Shown here piece by piece: positions 18,527 through 27,127 of a stretch of DNA of 64,000 bases. Made by a program: the position numbers and the translations under genes. Under the pieces are notes generated by a model. The model did not search any database. It was not told the DNA's origin and was given only the letters and a program-made list of their open reading frames with translations. Source of the stretch: Planctomycetota bacterium (GTDB taxonomy: Bacteria > Planctomycetota > UBA8108 > JACQVS01); contig JANQLS010000069.1 in assembly GCA_028280485.1 (NCBI GenBank), positions 1-64,000 of the forward strand, written 5' to 3'. Position 1 is the first letter of the stretch. Every line of letters begins with the position of its first letter.

Positions 18527-18838
18527 TTCTCTTGGTTCTATACGGAATTTGAAGGAGTGCCCTGATGAAAAATAACTGCTGAATGAGTGGATTTCCATTC
18601 AAGACTCCGATCTCATCCATAACCCGCTCACTTAGAGATTTTCGACAGTTTGGGAGATGTTAAAGAATTGAATTTTTATATCGGAACTTATTAAGTCGAA
18701 AAATGGAATTCGATACTAAGTATCTCTCACCTATGTACAAAAAATTCGTTTATTAAGAAGTCTTTATTCTGGTTTTGGTAGTGGATATTTCTACTTTTAA
18801 GATAAAGAAGGATCTCCTTAATAGTCGTTTTCAGTGGC
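18527..18838. other. Intergenic region, no gene seen
   Basis: About 310 bp, AT-rich, between two minus-strand transcripts. It should hold the promoter for the RedB-like gene and the terminator for the DUF2007 run. I see a small palindrome at 18712-18724 (GATAC-TAA-GTATC) and a weak stem near 18810-18821; neither is a strong signal. Confidence 0.4.
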
Positions 18839-19729
18839 TTATTTAATCGGTAGTTGATGGCCTTGAGGCCCGATTTTTTCGGCGAGTCGGAGTTGACCAT
18901 TGGCGTTAAGTTTGTAAATTTCGGATAGAATTCCATCTTTAAAGATTTCTTTCCGAACGACTTTTCCCTCAGGTGTTCTCCACTCTAAGCTTTTTATTAA
19001 TCCGTGGTCGTAAAAATAGAACTGGCTGGGTTTTTGGTCAAGGTTACCGGCCACTTTAAGGCTAATAAGATTTCCATTCTCTAACTTAGCCCATGCATCT
19101 GCAGTACCATCGTAGTTGAGGTCGGTTTTTGTGTTAGATACGAATCCCATTTTATAATCGGACCACTCATCAATTTTTCCATCAAAGTTATTATCCTTGG
19201 AGTGACTTAGATATGTGCCATCCCCACTGTAAGTAGCAAATAAATCATCTTGACCGTCAGAATTAAGATCAAAGGAAGTCTGATAGATATCATCTGAATA
19301 TAAAGCACGCGAAACCGGATCCATAAATCCATAGACCGTCAAGAAATAACCTAATACTATTCCGACTCCAACCAAGAAGCAGTAAAACAAAAAAGTTAAA
19401 AAGCATCCTTTTCGTATAACGGGTTCGAGTTCCTGTTCCTTTGAAGCGGTGATCTCTTCAACGGGTTCGTGGTCTTGGGGGAGATCGTCATCATCGGGAT
19501 TCTCAATAAACGGCTGCACATTCTCTAGAACACTTTGGGCGTGCTCTAACTGCTCTTCGGCAACGTAGAGTTTGATCCCATTCAAGAGCTGAAAGCTGGG
19601 GAATGCGCTCGAGGAGAAATTCTCATCGATTTGACTGAAGATGCCCTCTCCTTTTAACACCGCTTGAACAGAGATCGCTTCTTCGCGGGAAGAAAAGGTG
19701 TCGAGGAGGACGAGTTTGGGTTCATTCAT
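18839..19729 (-). CDS. DUF2007 protein with membrane helix and DxNxDG repeats (paralogue 3 of 3)
   Basis: A 296-residue protein, last of three tandem paralogues. Residues 5-75 are a DUF2007 domain (LVLLDTFSSREEAISVQAVL, ending LYVAEEQLEHAQSVLEN). An acidic linker leads to a single membrane helix (about 110-130, FLFYCFLVGVGIVLGYFL). Outside, about 150-290, are repeated DxNxDGxxD units: DLNSDGQDD, DNNFDGKIDE, DLNYDGTADA. The last 70 residues (YKLNANGQLRL...GHQLP) are nearly the same in all three copies. It is 22 bp downstream of the next paralogue. The DUF2007 half would be cytoplasmic and the repeat half extracytoplasmic. Function unknown. Confidence 0.78.
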   Translation of the reverse strand: MNEPKLVLLDTFSSREEAISVQAVLKGEGIFSQIDENFSSSAFPSFQLLNGIKLYVAEEQLEHAQSVLENVQPFIENPDDDDLPQDHEPVEEITASKEQELEPVIRKGCFLTFLFYCFLVGVGIVLGYFLTVYGFMDPVSRALYSDDIYQTSFDLNSDGQDDLFATYSGDGTYLSHSKDNNFDGKIDEWSDYKMGFVSNTKTDLNYDGTADAWAKLENGNLISLKVAGNLDQKPSQFYFYDHGLIKSLEWRTPEGKVVRKEIFKDGILSEIYKLNANGQLRLAEKIGPQGHQLPIK

Positions 19730-19751
19730 ATTAATTCTAAAAACTAAAGAT

Positions 19752-20633
19752 TTATTCTAGAGGTAGCTGATGACCCTTGAAATTTATCTTTTCTGAGAGT
19801 CTTAATTGCCCATTGGTATCGAGTTTGTAAACCTCAGCCAGAACTCCTTTTGAGTATATTTCTCTCCTTACGATCTTGTCTTCTGGTGTTCTCCATTCGA
19901 CTTTTTGAAGGATATAATTTTGGTAGAATGAAAAACATTCGGGTGTTCCATCTTCATCATGATCATAGATAGTCGATACTAAGTTTCCATGTTTATATGT
20001 CGACAAGGTGTTCGCTACTCCATTGAAATCGGTGTCGAGCTTTAAATTGGAAATGAGATCATCTTCATAATCTACCCATTCGTCCATTTTGCCATCAAAG
20101 TTGTTGTCTCGGGTCGATTCAATGAGATTACCAAAGGGGTCGTTATAAAAAATCTCGTCAACTTTACCGTCTGAATTTCTGTCATATTTATCTGAGAATT
20201 TATCTTTATTATAAAAACCCAATGCCAAACCATAGGTGAGCATCCATCCAAGAAAAAAACCAAATCCGATAAGCCCTAATGCGGCAATACATCCCGATGA
20301 GGAACCTTTGGGTTTGGGGCCATTTTCAGAGGTAGAAGTGAAATCTTCTGAAGGTTCGAAATCTTCGGGCGCACCCTCTTCGGAGTAATTGATTTCTTCA
20401 AAGTTCTCGGTAATGGGCTGCATGTTTTCTAATACGCTTGCGGCTTTCTCTAATTTATCTTCATGCACATAGAGTTTGACTCCATTCAAGACTTGAAGAT
20501 TGGGGAAGGCATTAGAAGTAAAATTCTCATCGATTTGAGAAAAGATGCCTTCTTCTTTTAAGGCGGCCAGAGCGGAGATAGCTTCTTCCCGGGAAGCGAA
20601 AGTGTCAAGGAGGACGAGTTTGGATTCGTTCAT
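19752..20633 (-). CDS. DUF2007 protein with membrane helix and DxNxDG repeats (paralogue 2 of 3)
   Basis: A 293-residue paralogue with the same order: DUF2007 (5-75, LVLLDTFASREEAISALAAL), acidic linker, membrane helix (about 113-135, CIAALGLIGFGFFLGWMLTY), then DRNSDGKVDE, DNNFDGKMDE, DTDFNGVAN and DHDEDGTPE units, ending YKLDTNGQLRLSEK. The ligand pattern is of calcium-loop type, but spaced about 20-22 residues apart with YxxGxL segments between, unlike EF-hands. The gap to the upstream copy is 22 bp, the same as to the downstream copy. Confidence 0.78.
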   Translation of the reverse strand: MNESKLVLLDTFASREEAISALAALKEEGIFSQIDENFTSNAFPNLQVLNGVKLYVHEDKLEKAASVLENMQPITENFEEINYSEEGAPEDFEPSEDFTSTSENGPKPKGSSSGCIAALGLIGFGFFLGWMLTYGLALGFYNKDKFSDKYDRNSDGKVDEIFYNDPFGNLIESTRDNNFDGKMDEWVDYEDDLISNLKLDTDFNGVANTLSTYKHGNLVSTIYDHDEDGTPECFSFYQNYILQKVEWRTPEDKIVRREIYSKGVLAEVYKLDTNGQLRLSEKINFKGHQLPLE

Positions 20634-20655
20634 GTCACTACTACAATTTTGGATT

Positions 20656-21546
20656 TCAATCTAAGGGTAACTGCAGGCCCTTAAAACTTAGCTTTTCAAA
20701 AAGCCTCAATTGACCGTTAACGTCGAGTTTGTAGATTTCAGTGAGAACTCCGTGTTGAACGAGTTCTCTACGAACAACTTTTCCACCTTGGGTTTTCCAT
20801 TCCAGTTTTTGAAGAATTCCGTGTTCGAAAAATTCAACTTTTTCGAAATTCCCATCACCATCCAAGTCATAGAATAAATTCTCCAAATTCCCAAATTTGA
20901 ATGCTCCTCTCGAGTCCACTTTCCCATCGAAGTTTGAATCAAACTTCCATTGGGTGGGAAGTCCATTTTCAAATTCCCACCAGGAATCATTCTCCCCATC
21001 AAAGTTGTTATCACTTGTCAGCTTAATGAAATCTCCAAAGCGATTATAAGAATGGAACTCATCCTCCCTCCCGTCTTTGTTTCTGTCGAATCGAGCATTT
21101 TCATATTCTACTTCGTTGAGACTCATGGCCACCCCGAGAGAAAATAGGATTCCGAATCCGAATCCAACTCCCATGAGGGCTATGTAACCAAAGCAACCAG
21201 ATAGACAACCCTTGGACTGTGATTGTATATCTTTATCTTCATCACCAGCAGTTGTTTCTTCTACAGATTCGGATTCTTTAGGTAAATCGCCTTCGTAGAG
21301 ATCGGAGTTATTAAGATTCTCGATAATTGGTTGCATGCTTTTTAATACGCTTACGGCTTGCTCCAATTTATCTTCATGAACATAGAGTTTGACTCCATTC
21401 AAGACTTGGAGATTCGGAAAGGCGCTTGAAGTAAAATTCTCATCAATTTGTGAAAAAATACCTTCTTCTTTTAAAGCGGCTAGAGCGGAGACAGCTTCTT
21501 CCCGGGATGTGAAGGTTTCAAGGAGGACGAGTTTGGGGGCGTTCAT
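20656..21546 (-). CDS. DUF2007 protein with membrane helix and DxNxDG repeats (paralogue 1 of 3)
   Basis: A 296-residue first copy of the tandem set. DUF2007 lies at 5-75 and is almost identical to that of copy 2 (FTSNAFPNLQVLNGVKLYVHEDKLE in copy 2 differs by about one residue here). The membrane helix is at about 118-142 (IALMGVGFGFGILFSLGVAM). The outer part carries DRNKDGREDE, DNNFDGENDS, DSNFDGKVDS and DLDGDGNFE. The N-terminal halves of copies 1 and 2 are more alike than either is to copy 3, suggesting the 1/2 duplication was the later one. It follows the DUF4291 gene by 51 bp. Confidence 0.78.
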   Translation of the reverse strand: MNAPKLVLLETFTSREEAVSALAALKEEGIFSQIDENFTSSAFPNLQVLNGVKLYVHEDKLEQAVSVLKSMQPIIENLNNSDLYEGDLPKESESVEETTAGDEDKDIQSQSKGCLSGCFGYIALMGVGFGFGILFSLGVAMSLNEVEYENARFDRNKDGREDEFHSYNRFGDFIKLTSDNNFDGENDSWWEFENGLPTQWKFDSNFDGKVDSRGAFKFGNLENLFYDLDGDGNFEKVEFFEHGILQKLEWKTQGGKVVRRELVQHGVLTEIYKLDVNGQLRLFEKLSFKGLQLPLD

Positions 21547-21597
21547 TGGAATTGATTTAAATTGGAGATTTAAAAAACAGACGATTAAGCAATGATT

Positions 21598-22191
21598 CTA
21601 CTCTACTAAGATCTTCATCCCAATAGATCTATCCAGAGGATAAACCCTTTCTTCAGGGAGCTGCCGTTTCGCATTTTTTTCGTTACCCGATTTCAGAAAC
21701 GAATGAATTTTGGAAACTTTAGGTGAGAGATCTTCAATTTTTACGATCCAATCTGAAACATACTCTTCGATCAAATGACGACTGATGCCCACTTGAATAC
21801 TGTAGTAGTTAAGCCTGTTTCCTCGGAGGGATCGCTCCGGATCCCACTGAACGTGTACTAATGCGTTATCGAATTCTTTTTTCCAGGATGGAGGATCTGA
21901 ATAGACCTTGGGTTCAGGGTGAGTAAGAACTCCTTTGGAGAGTGCGGTGTCCCAGGCTGTTCTTTTGATATGGATGGCTAAAGTTTTTTCCTGTCCCGGT
22001 TTTTTTCCCCAGTTACTTCGGTGCATCAACCAAAGGAAGGATGGTTTGATCCATGTCATCCGATGGAATGAAAAGGGAGAAACGAATTTTTGCTCGCGAA
22101 CTGCCGGCTCCGCAATCTGTTTGGAGTAGGCTTGGTAGACGATGAGGGTTTCCTTGTTGAAGGAGGCCCGGATCTCGTACTCTTTTGTCAT
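21598..22191 (-). CDS. DUF4291 family protein
   Basis: A 197-residue soluble protein. It has the hallmark opening YEIRASFNKETLIVYQAYS, followed by FSFHRMTWIKPSFLWLMHRS and the LAIHIKR segment, which match DUF4291 closely through residue 85. The C-terminal third (VGISRHLIEEYVSDWIVKIEDL) also fits. The function of the family is not known. It is unlike its neighbours in being cytoplasmic with no export signal. The spacing (16 bp downstream of the hydrolase-PQQ gene and 51 bp before DUF2007 copy 1) puts it in the same minus-strand run. Confidence 0.82.
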   Translation of the reverse strand: MTKEYEIRASFNKETLIVYQAYSKQIAEPAVREQKFVSPFSFHRMTWIKPSFLWLMHRSNWGKKPGQEKTLAIHIKRTAWDTALSKGVLTHPEPKVYSDPPSWKKEFDNALVHVQWDPERSLRGNRLNYYSIQVGISRHLIEEYVSDWIVKIEDLSPKVSKIHSFLKSGNEKNAKRQLPEERVYPLDRSIGMKILVE

Positions 22192-22207
22192 ATGAATTAA
22201 TATTTAA

Positions 22208-24232
22208 CTATTTCTTTTCAATTCTATAAAGATGCTTTGCCGTTCTTACAAACAGAGTCTTCCCAATAACTGCTGGACTCGCACGCAGCTCTTCGTCGCC
22301 CAACGAGTTCGTCGCTAAGATTTTGAATTTTCGGGAAGGTTCGAGCACGGTGCATAAACTCGATTCGTTGAAAAAGTAAATTCGATTGTCATTGTAGATG
22401 GGTGAAGCGGAGTAATCTCCCTTCAATCGTTTTTTCCAAACGATGGCACCCGTTTTGGCTTCGATACAGGTCGCGATTCCATCGTTGTTGACAGTGAAGA
22501 GAAGATCATTGATAAGGACCGGGCCGGATCGAGCGGGCATTCCTTTTTTGACTTTCCACACGATGTGGCTGTCGGTCACATCGCCAGATCCTTCAGGATT
22601 GATCGCCCAAAGTTCAGGGAAGTCATAATCCATGATGACATAGATCAAGCCGTGTCCGTAGATCGGTCTAGGAGCCATCGACCAGCCACGATGGCGTACC
22701 TTCCACAGTTCCTTTCCGTCTTGGGGAACGTAAGAAATGATCGCTTGAGCTCCGGGACTGACAATTTGTTTTCCGTCTTTCCCGCGGGGAATGAGCGTGG
22801 GCATGCAATAGGCTTTGCGTTGATTGACAGGGACTTTTTTAAAGTCGACGGATCGATCGGATTTCCAAGCGCGTTTCCCGTTTTCTTTGTTGAGAGCGAT
22901 GACGTACTGCACGTCCCGAGCGTCGACATTCATGATCAAATGGTCACCGACCAGAAACGGAGAACTGCCCGGCCCGGCATTGGTTTCGTGGTCGCATTTG
23001 AGATCTCGGCGGCTCCAGAGGATATCTCCTGATTTCGTATCGATGCACGCCGTTCCGTAGGTTCCGTAGTGAACGTAAACTCTTCCCTCCTCAACGACCG
23101 GAGTGGGGGAAGCATAAGAATTGATCGAAGCAATCTTTTGGGGTTTCTTGACATCGAAGATGGGTAAATCATGAATGATCTTTCCCGTCTTTTTGTTGAT
23201 GCAAACGGCAAAGAGTTTTTTTCCATCTTTGTGGGCGGTCGTGACCCAAATTTGATCTTTCCAAATGACGGGTGAAGACCAGCCTCGATGGTGAATGGTA
23301 GCCTTCCAAGTAACGTTTTCCTTTTCAGACCACTTAAGGGGGAGATCTGAAGATTTGGCGTAGCCGTTTTGCTCGGGGCCACGGATTTGAGGCCAGTGAG
23401 TGTCGGTTTTTTTCTTCGATGAATTCGGTTTTCTCAAAGCATGGGTGATCATGAAGTCGGTTAGTTTTTGCGATTCAAACCAACCTTCCCACATATTGTG
23501 TCCCTGGCCCTTAACGACTTCAATTTCAACTGGGCCTCCCAGCGCTTTGTAGCGATCAGCAACCATCTGAGAATTTGTTTCAAGGGGAACGACTCGATCG
23601 GAATCACCATGAATGTGGCGAATGGGGACTTTAGTTTTGGCTAAGGGGGCTAGGCGATTTACAGGATTGTGTTCCTTGAGTTTTTCTTTGAGCTCTTGTT
23701 CGGTCATTCCGTAAGCGCCGCAGGCTCTTTTGAGGCCTGGATAACTCAGCAAATTACAGACGGGATAAATTCCAGCGATTCCGCCGACGGAGTTGGGATG
23801 TTCCACTGCCCAGTTGTAAAGCATCAAACCTCCTCGGCTTCGAGCGAGTAAGACTGGTTTTTTACTGTAGCCCCGTTTCTCCGTTAGCTCTTTATAAAAC
23901 TCTTGATAAAGTTGGCGACCTTTCGGGCTGCCGTAAGATTCTCCAACATCGATGCCGGCAATCGTGATTCCCTTTTTATGTAATCTTTGAATCATCCAAC
24001 GCTCAGCTTTACCGGGAAGCCCTCGCCCTAGAGTGGGGGCGTACCAAACCCAGGGATTGGGCTTGGGGACATCGATACCAACAGGTGGGGGAATGACAAA
24101 GGCATTGCATCCACTGAAGGAGAAGTCTTCTCTCTGGCCGGTGATGATATCTTTTTTACGTTCGGTAGCGAAGAGGAGTGAGCTAGAGAAGAGAGATAGA
24201 GCTAAGAGGATGAATTTGAATTTAATAGTCAT
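22208..24232 (-). CDS. Secreted alpha/beta hydrolase fused to PQQ-type beta-propeller
   Basis: A 674-residue protein with a signal peptide (about 4-22). Residues 40-265 form an alpha/beta hydrolase: the nucleophile elbow reads ARSRGG with Ser132 (Ala in place of the usual first Gly), the acid is likely Asp212 in HGDSDRVVP, and the His is His245 in GQGHNMW. Residues about 278-674 form a PQQ-like (YWTD/outer-membrane PQQ) propeller with WPQIRGPEQNG, LFAVCINKKTGKIIH and TCIEAKTGAIVW blades. Both modules are common in PVC bacteria, usually in separate proteins. A short palindromic repeat lies directly upstream. The substrate is unknown; the propeller may bind rather than oxidise. Confidence 0.84.
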   Translation of the reverse strand: MTIKFKFILLALSLFSSSLLFATERKKDIITGQREDFSFSGCNAFVIPPPVGIDVPKPNPWVWYAPTLGRGLPGKAERWMIQRLHKKGITIAGIDVGESYGSPKGRQLYQEFYKELTEKRGYSKKPVLLARSRGGLMLYNWAVEHPNSVGGIAGIYPVCNLLSYPGLKRACGAYGMTEQELKEKLKEHNPVNRLAPLAKTKVPIRHIHGDSDRVVPLETNSQMVADRYKALGGPVEIEVVKGQGHNMWEGWFESQKLTDFMITHALRKPNSSKKKTDTHWPQIRGPEQNGYAKSSDLPLKWSEKENVTWKATIHHRGWSSPVIWKDQIWVTTAHKDGKKLFAVCINKKTGKIIHDLPIFDVKKPQKIASINSYASPTPVVEEGRVYVHYGTYGTACIDTKSGDILWSRRDLKCDHETNAGPGSSPFLVGDHLIMNVDARDVQYVIALNKENGKRAWKSDRSVDFKKVPVNQRKAYCMPTLIPRGKDGKQIVSPGAQAIISYVPQDGKELWKVRHRGWSMAPRPIYGHGLIYVIMDYDFPELWAINPEGSGDVTDSHIVWKVKKGMPARSGPVLINDLLFTVNNDGIATCIEAKTGAIVWKKRLKGDYSASPIYNDNRIYFFNESSLCTVLEPSRKFKILATNSLGDEELRASPAVIGKTLFVRTAKHLYRIEKK

Positions 24233-24241
24233 TATTTTAGG

Positions 24242-24264
24242 GTAGTAGGCACACGCTGGGTGCC
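24242..24264 (-). repeat. Palindromic repeat family R1 copy upstream of hydrolase-PQQ gene
   Basis: GTAGTAGGCACACGCTGGGTGCC; the palindrome is partly decayed (GGCAC...GTGCC retained). As in the 12917 copy, the GTAGTA end faces the start codon, here 9 bp away. Confidence 0.72.
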
Positions 24265-24408
24265 ATTTATAATTGGCATTTTTGTGTTCATTCGAAAATA
24301 AACCATCATTGATGGTCGTGATCTATAGTTTACCCGATTCGTATAAAAATAATTTGGTTTAATTCAAATTCAGGATTGGGGTAATTAGTAAATTTATAAA
24401 ATGTATCA

Positions 24409-26631
24409 TTATCGAAAACTGCGCGCGCTGCATTTATCCCACCGAAGGATTTTAAATTCAGGATCAGCACCTTTCCAGCGCTGACCGACCATCTTGGAGG
24501 GCAGAGAGCTTCCACGCTTGGGCCTAATTCTTTCGTGAAAGCCTAACTTGAGACGTTTGATGTCTTTCCAGCTGGAAAAAACTTCGCCTTCCAAGTTTTT
24601 AAGATCTTCAGGCTTTAAGTTGAAAGACTGCCATTTTTGACCTCCTTCGAGTTCTAAAATTTTATAGTTGTCATCGATGACTAAAACGAGGGAGTTGGGT
24701 TTTTCACTACGGGCTTCCAAGATGAGTTGAGCTCCTTCAGGAGCTTTGTAAGTATCATCGTAAATTTTATGGGTGGATCGCGGCCATTCATGCCCACGAT
24801 AAGTAAACCATTCTTTATCCCAATCCCCTTTAAAGTCTTCGATCACTAATGATGGTTTTAGCGTGGCTTGAACTCCTTTAGTCTTTAAATCTTCAGGAGT
24901 GACGACATGAAGAATAGAGGAGACGTTGAAATTATTAGCTGTATAGACTCCGTAGTAATAACCGGCTCCCGTTACGGGCTCATCTAGATCGTAAAGAACA
25001 TTGGCGTAAGCCATGAGGGGTTGGTCGACGGTACTTAGGGGAATGGAGCTTGACCAACGATTATTATCTTGTCGGGTTGAAGCATGATGCCAAAATCGGT
25101 GAACGGTGTTCTGGAAATCGAAGCGTGTCTCTTTAATTTTTCCCTGTTGGGAATAGAAGACATCCACCCCTAATATTTTCTTAGATGGATCCGGTTCGAT
25201 GTAAAGAGTGGGTACTCCATCTTTTTGAATCAAAGAGAGGGAGGTTTTAGGGGTCGCCGGAAACGTAAATGTTCCCTTTAAATAATGATCAAACCAAAGT
25301 TGAGTGGCGACTTCAAACTGGGCAAGGTCTTGATGGTTCGAGTGAGGGGAAGCGGTGATGCGCCAATCTTTTGACTGGATCTCGTTTAAGGCTCTCGGGA
25401 TATCTGTGATTCTTCCGTGAAAATCATTCGCAGGACTGAGGAAGATGATAGGGCAAGATATTTTCTTGAGGTAAGCGGCATCTCCAAGAGCGGGATCAAA
25501 GAGGGGATGTTGATTGCCGCGATCGCTGATTCCGCCACACGAGGGGGCTGCGACCTTCACCCGAGAGTCGATTGAAGTCAGAACCGTGAGCTTTCCTCCC
25601 ATCGAATGACCGTAGACTCCTAAACGATTCTTATCCACTTCGGGCTGTTGTTCAAGGAAAGTTAAGGCTCTCCGAGCGGCTAGCGCGCATAAGAACCAAC
25701 CATTGTTTCGGGGAGAATCAATTTTGTCGAGAGTGAGATCTTGGGGAACAACGCTGACGAATACATTGTGCTTACTTTTTCCAGGAGCATGATAGGCATC
25801 CACGGCTCCCCAGTCGGTGGTGACTCGATAAGCTGGATCATCCTTTTTATCGTCCCAGTAGAGTTGAACTTCTTTAGAGCCCACATTGTAGTAGGGAGTA
25901 CTGATTCTTCCCGCCCAGGCTAAGGAGATGGTGGCGTAGCCGCGTTTGGCATTCGTTAAGACAGCGTTGGTATGTGCAGATTGTCCCCCTCCGTGAATTT
26001 GCACTAAGCCCGGTAAGTTCTTCTTTCCTTTAGGGAAGCCGTAGATCGCAGCTAGTTTGGCTTTTTTACCTTTGAAGATACCTACCCGGTAGCGAAGCAC
26101 CCTATAGACCACTCCATCCCCTTCCCATTCTTTTAGGATTTCTGTTTCAAGAGGTTCGGCTTGAGGGTTGAAAGAAGCCCAGAGTTCCTTGAGGGTTTGG
26201 GGGGCCTTGCCATCTAAGAGTGGGGGGAGGGTTTCAGCGTTAGTGATGGACGTAAAAGTCAGTAGAATAAGTAAGAGGATGAGTATCATTCCAAAGCAAC
26301 CTTGATCGAATTTGAGCTTTCTCCAATTGTGTCGTGTTCGCCAAGTGGGATCTTCGTTGATGAATGCTAAGAAAGTTTGACGCACTTCTTCTTTATTGAA
26401 CTCTCCATTGGCTCGAAAGATTTGGTCGTTTTCGTTGTATTCTATGACGTAATCTTCATCGTCAATTTCTCCCGCAGCTTGAATGAAGAAACCATCTGAG
26501 CGGTCCAAAATAATATATTCTCCACGGGCCCAATCATCATCAAATGCGTGATTGACATCATTTTCTGTGGCATCTTTTGCAGAATAAGATTGAGCGCATT
26601 CTAAAGAATAAGTGTAATTTTTTTTCATCAT
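24409..26631 (-). CDS. Membrane alpha/beta-hydrolase esterase with fused N-terminal cytoplasmic domain
   Basis: A 740-residue protein in three parts. Residues 1-110 form an acidic, signal-less domain (WARGEYIILDRSDGFFIQAAGE, then YVIEYNEND and FNKEEVRQTFLAFIN) that I do not recognise with certainty; its style recalls small immunity-type proteins. Residues 113-131 are a strong hydrophobic segment ending TNAE, like a normal signal peptide, with Met115 just before it. Residues 140-740 are a secreted hydrolase: HGGG at 213-216 as oxyanion loop, GHSMGG with Ser343, HSNHQ as likely His region, and an extra beta-rich tail from about 570. The esterase resembles acetyl-xylan/dienelactone-type enzymes. 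An R2 repeat touches the start codon. Confidence 0.8.
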   Translation of the reverse strand: MMKKNYTYSLECAQSYSAKDATENDVNHAFDDDWARGEYIILDRSDGFFIQAAGEIDDEDYVIEYNENDQIFRANGEFNKEEVRQTFLAFINEDPTWRTRHNWRKLKFDQGCFGMILILLLILLTFTSITNAETLPPLLDGKAPQTLKELWASFNPQAEPLETEILKEWEGDGVVYRVLRYRVGIFKGKKAKLAAIYGFPKGKKNLPGLVQIHGGGQSAHTNAVLTNAKRGYATISLAWAGRISTPYYNVGSKEVQLYWDDKKDDPAYRVTTDWGAVDAYHAPGKSKHNVFVSVVPQDLTLDKIDSPRNNGWFLCALAARRALTFLEQQPEVDKNRLGVYGHSMGGKLTVLTSIDSRVKVAAPSCGGISDRGNQHPLFDPALGDAAYLKKISCPIIFLSPANDFHGRITDIPRALNEIQSKDWRITASPHSNHQDLAQFEVATQLWFDHYLKGTFTFPATPKTSLSLIQKDGVPTLYIEPDPSKKILGVDVFYSQQGKIKETRFDFQNTVHRFWHHASTRQDNNRWSSSIPLSTVDQPLMAYANVLYDLDEPVTGAGYYYGVYTANNFNVSSILHVVTPEDLKTKGVQATLKPSLVIEDFKGDWDKEWFTYRGHEWPRSTHKIYDDTYKAPEGAQLILEARSEKPNSLVLVIDDNYKILELEGGQKWQSFNLKPEDLKNLEGEVFSSWKDIKRLKLGFHERIRPKRGSSLPSKMVGQRWKGADPEFKILRWDKCSARSFR

Positions 26632-26660
26632 AGTAGTCGGGTCACCCCGTGAGCCGGGTT
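26631..26660 (-). repeat. Palindromic repeat family R2 copy abutting a start codon
   Basis: Plus strand AGTAGTCGGGTCACCCCGTG then AGCCGGG. Its AGTAGTCGG end touches the ATG of the fused esterase gene at 26631, leaving no space for a Shine-Dalgarno sequence. Confidence 0.78.
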
Positions 26661-27123
26661 GGGTATTACATTAAATTTGGAATTTGAGTTTAACGCAATT
26701 CAGACGCATTACTTTTAATACTCTTTCTCGCCTCAAGCGACCCAGGGCGTTGCCCTGGGCTATAAAGTTGCGGGCTTTCAGCCCTTGGATTGCTCGAAGT
26801 CGAAAGCTGAATTGTGATTCATGTTCATTGTGAAAATTGGAGTTTTTTCGCTTCGACGGCACACAGCGTGTGCCTACTACCTTAGTTAACTAACCCGAAG
26901 TGCTAGCGAGGGGTGGATTATAAAAGCAAAACTAAACGGTTATTTACGCTCTCATTGAAGGTGAAATTATTTCGCTTCAACGGCACACGGCGTGTGCCTA
27001 CTACCTTAGTTAACTAGCCCGAAGCGCTAGCGAGGGGTGGATTGCAGAAGCAAAACTAAACGGTTATTTACGTTCTCATTGAAGGTGACATTATTTCGCT
27101 TCGACGGCACACGGTGTGGGCAA
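26632..27123. repeat. Repeat island with 124-bp tandem period
   Basis: This 492-bp gene-free region holds an R2 copy (26631-26660), an R5 block (CCCAGGGC-GTT-GCCCTGGG at 26741-26759 plus the GGGCTTTCAGCCC hairpin at 26772-26784), then R1 and R3 copies arranged in tandem. From 26847 the sequence repeats with an exact period of 124 bp: unit starts at 26847, 26971 and 27095. Each unit is R1, then TTAGTTAAC, R3, and a spacer containing GCAAAACTAAACGGTTATTT. The third unit is cut short by the 3' end of the PHP-like gene, whose stop codon lies in it. Confidence 0.85.
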
Positions 27124-27127
27124 CTAC
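27102..27127. repeat. R1 repeat copy supplying the stop codon of the PHP-like gene
   Basis: CGACGGCACACGGTGTGGGC then AACTACC. On the minus strand the coding sequence reads CAA AGG TAG and runs straight into the repeat; the TAG at 27126-27124 is both gene stop and repeat end. It is also the start of the third, truncated 124-bp unit. Confidence 0.75.

Noticed and set aside
18727..18936. 69-codon minus-strand frame after the DUF2007 run
   Set aside because: Half of it lies in another frame of the paralogue-3 gene; no family, no ribosome-binding site.
24409..26631. Polymorphic toxin-immunity locus
   Set aside because: The N-terminal domain only loosely recalls immunity proteins and no toxin gene is adjacent.
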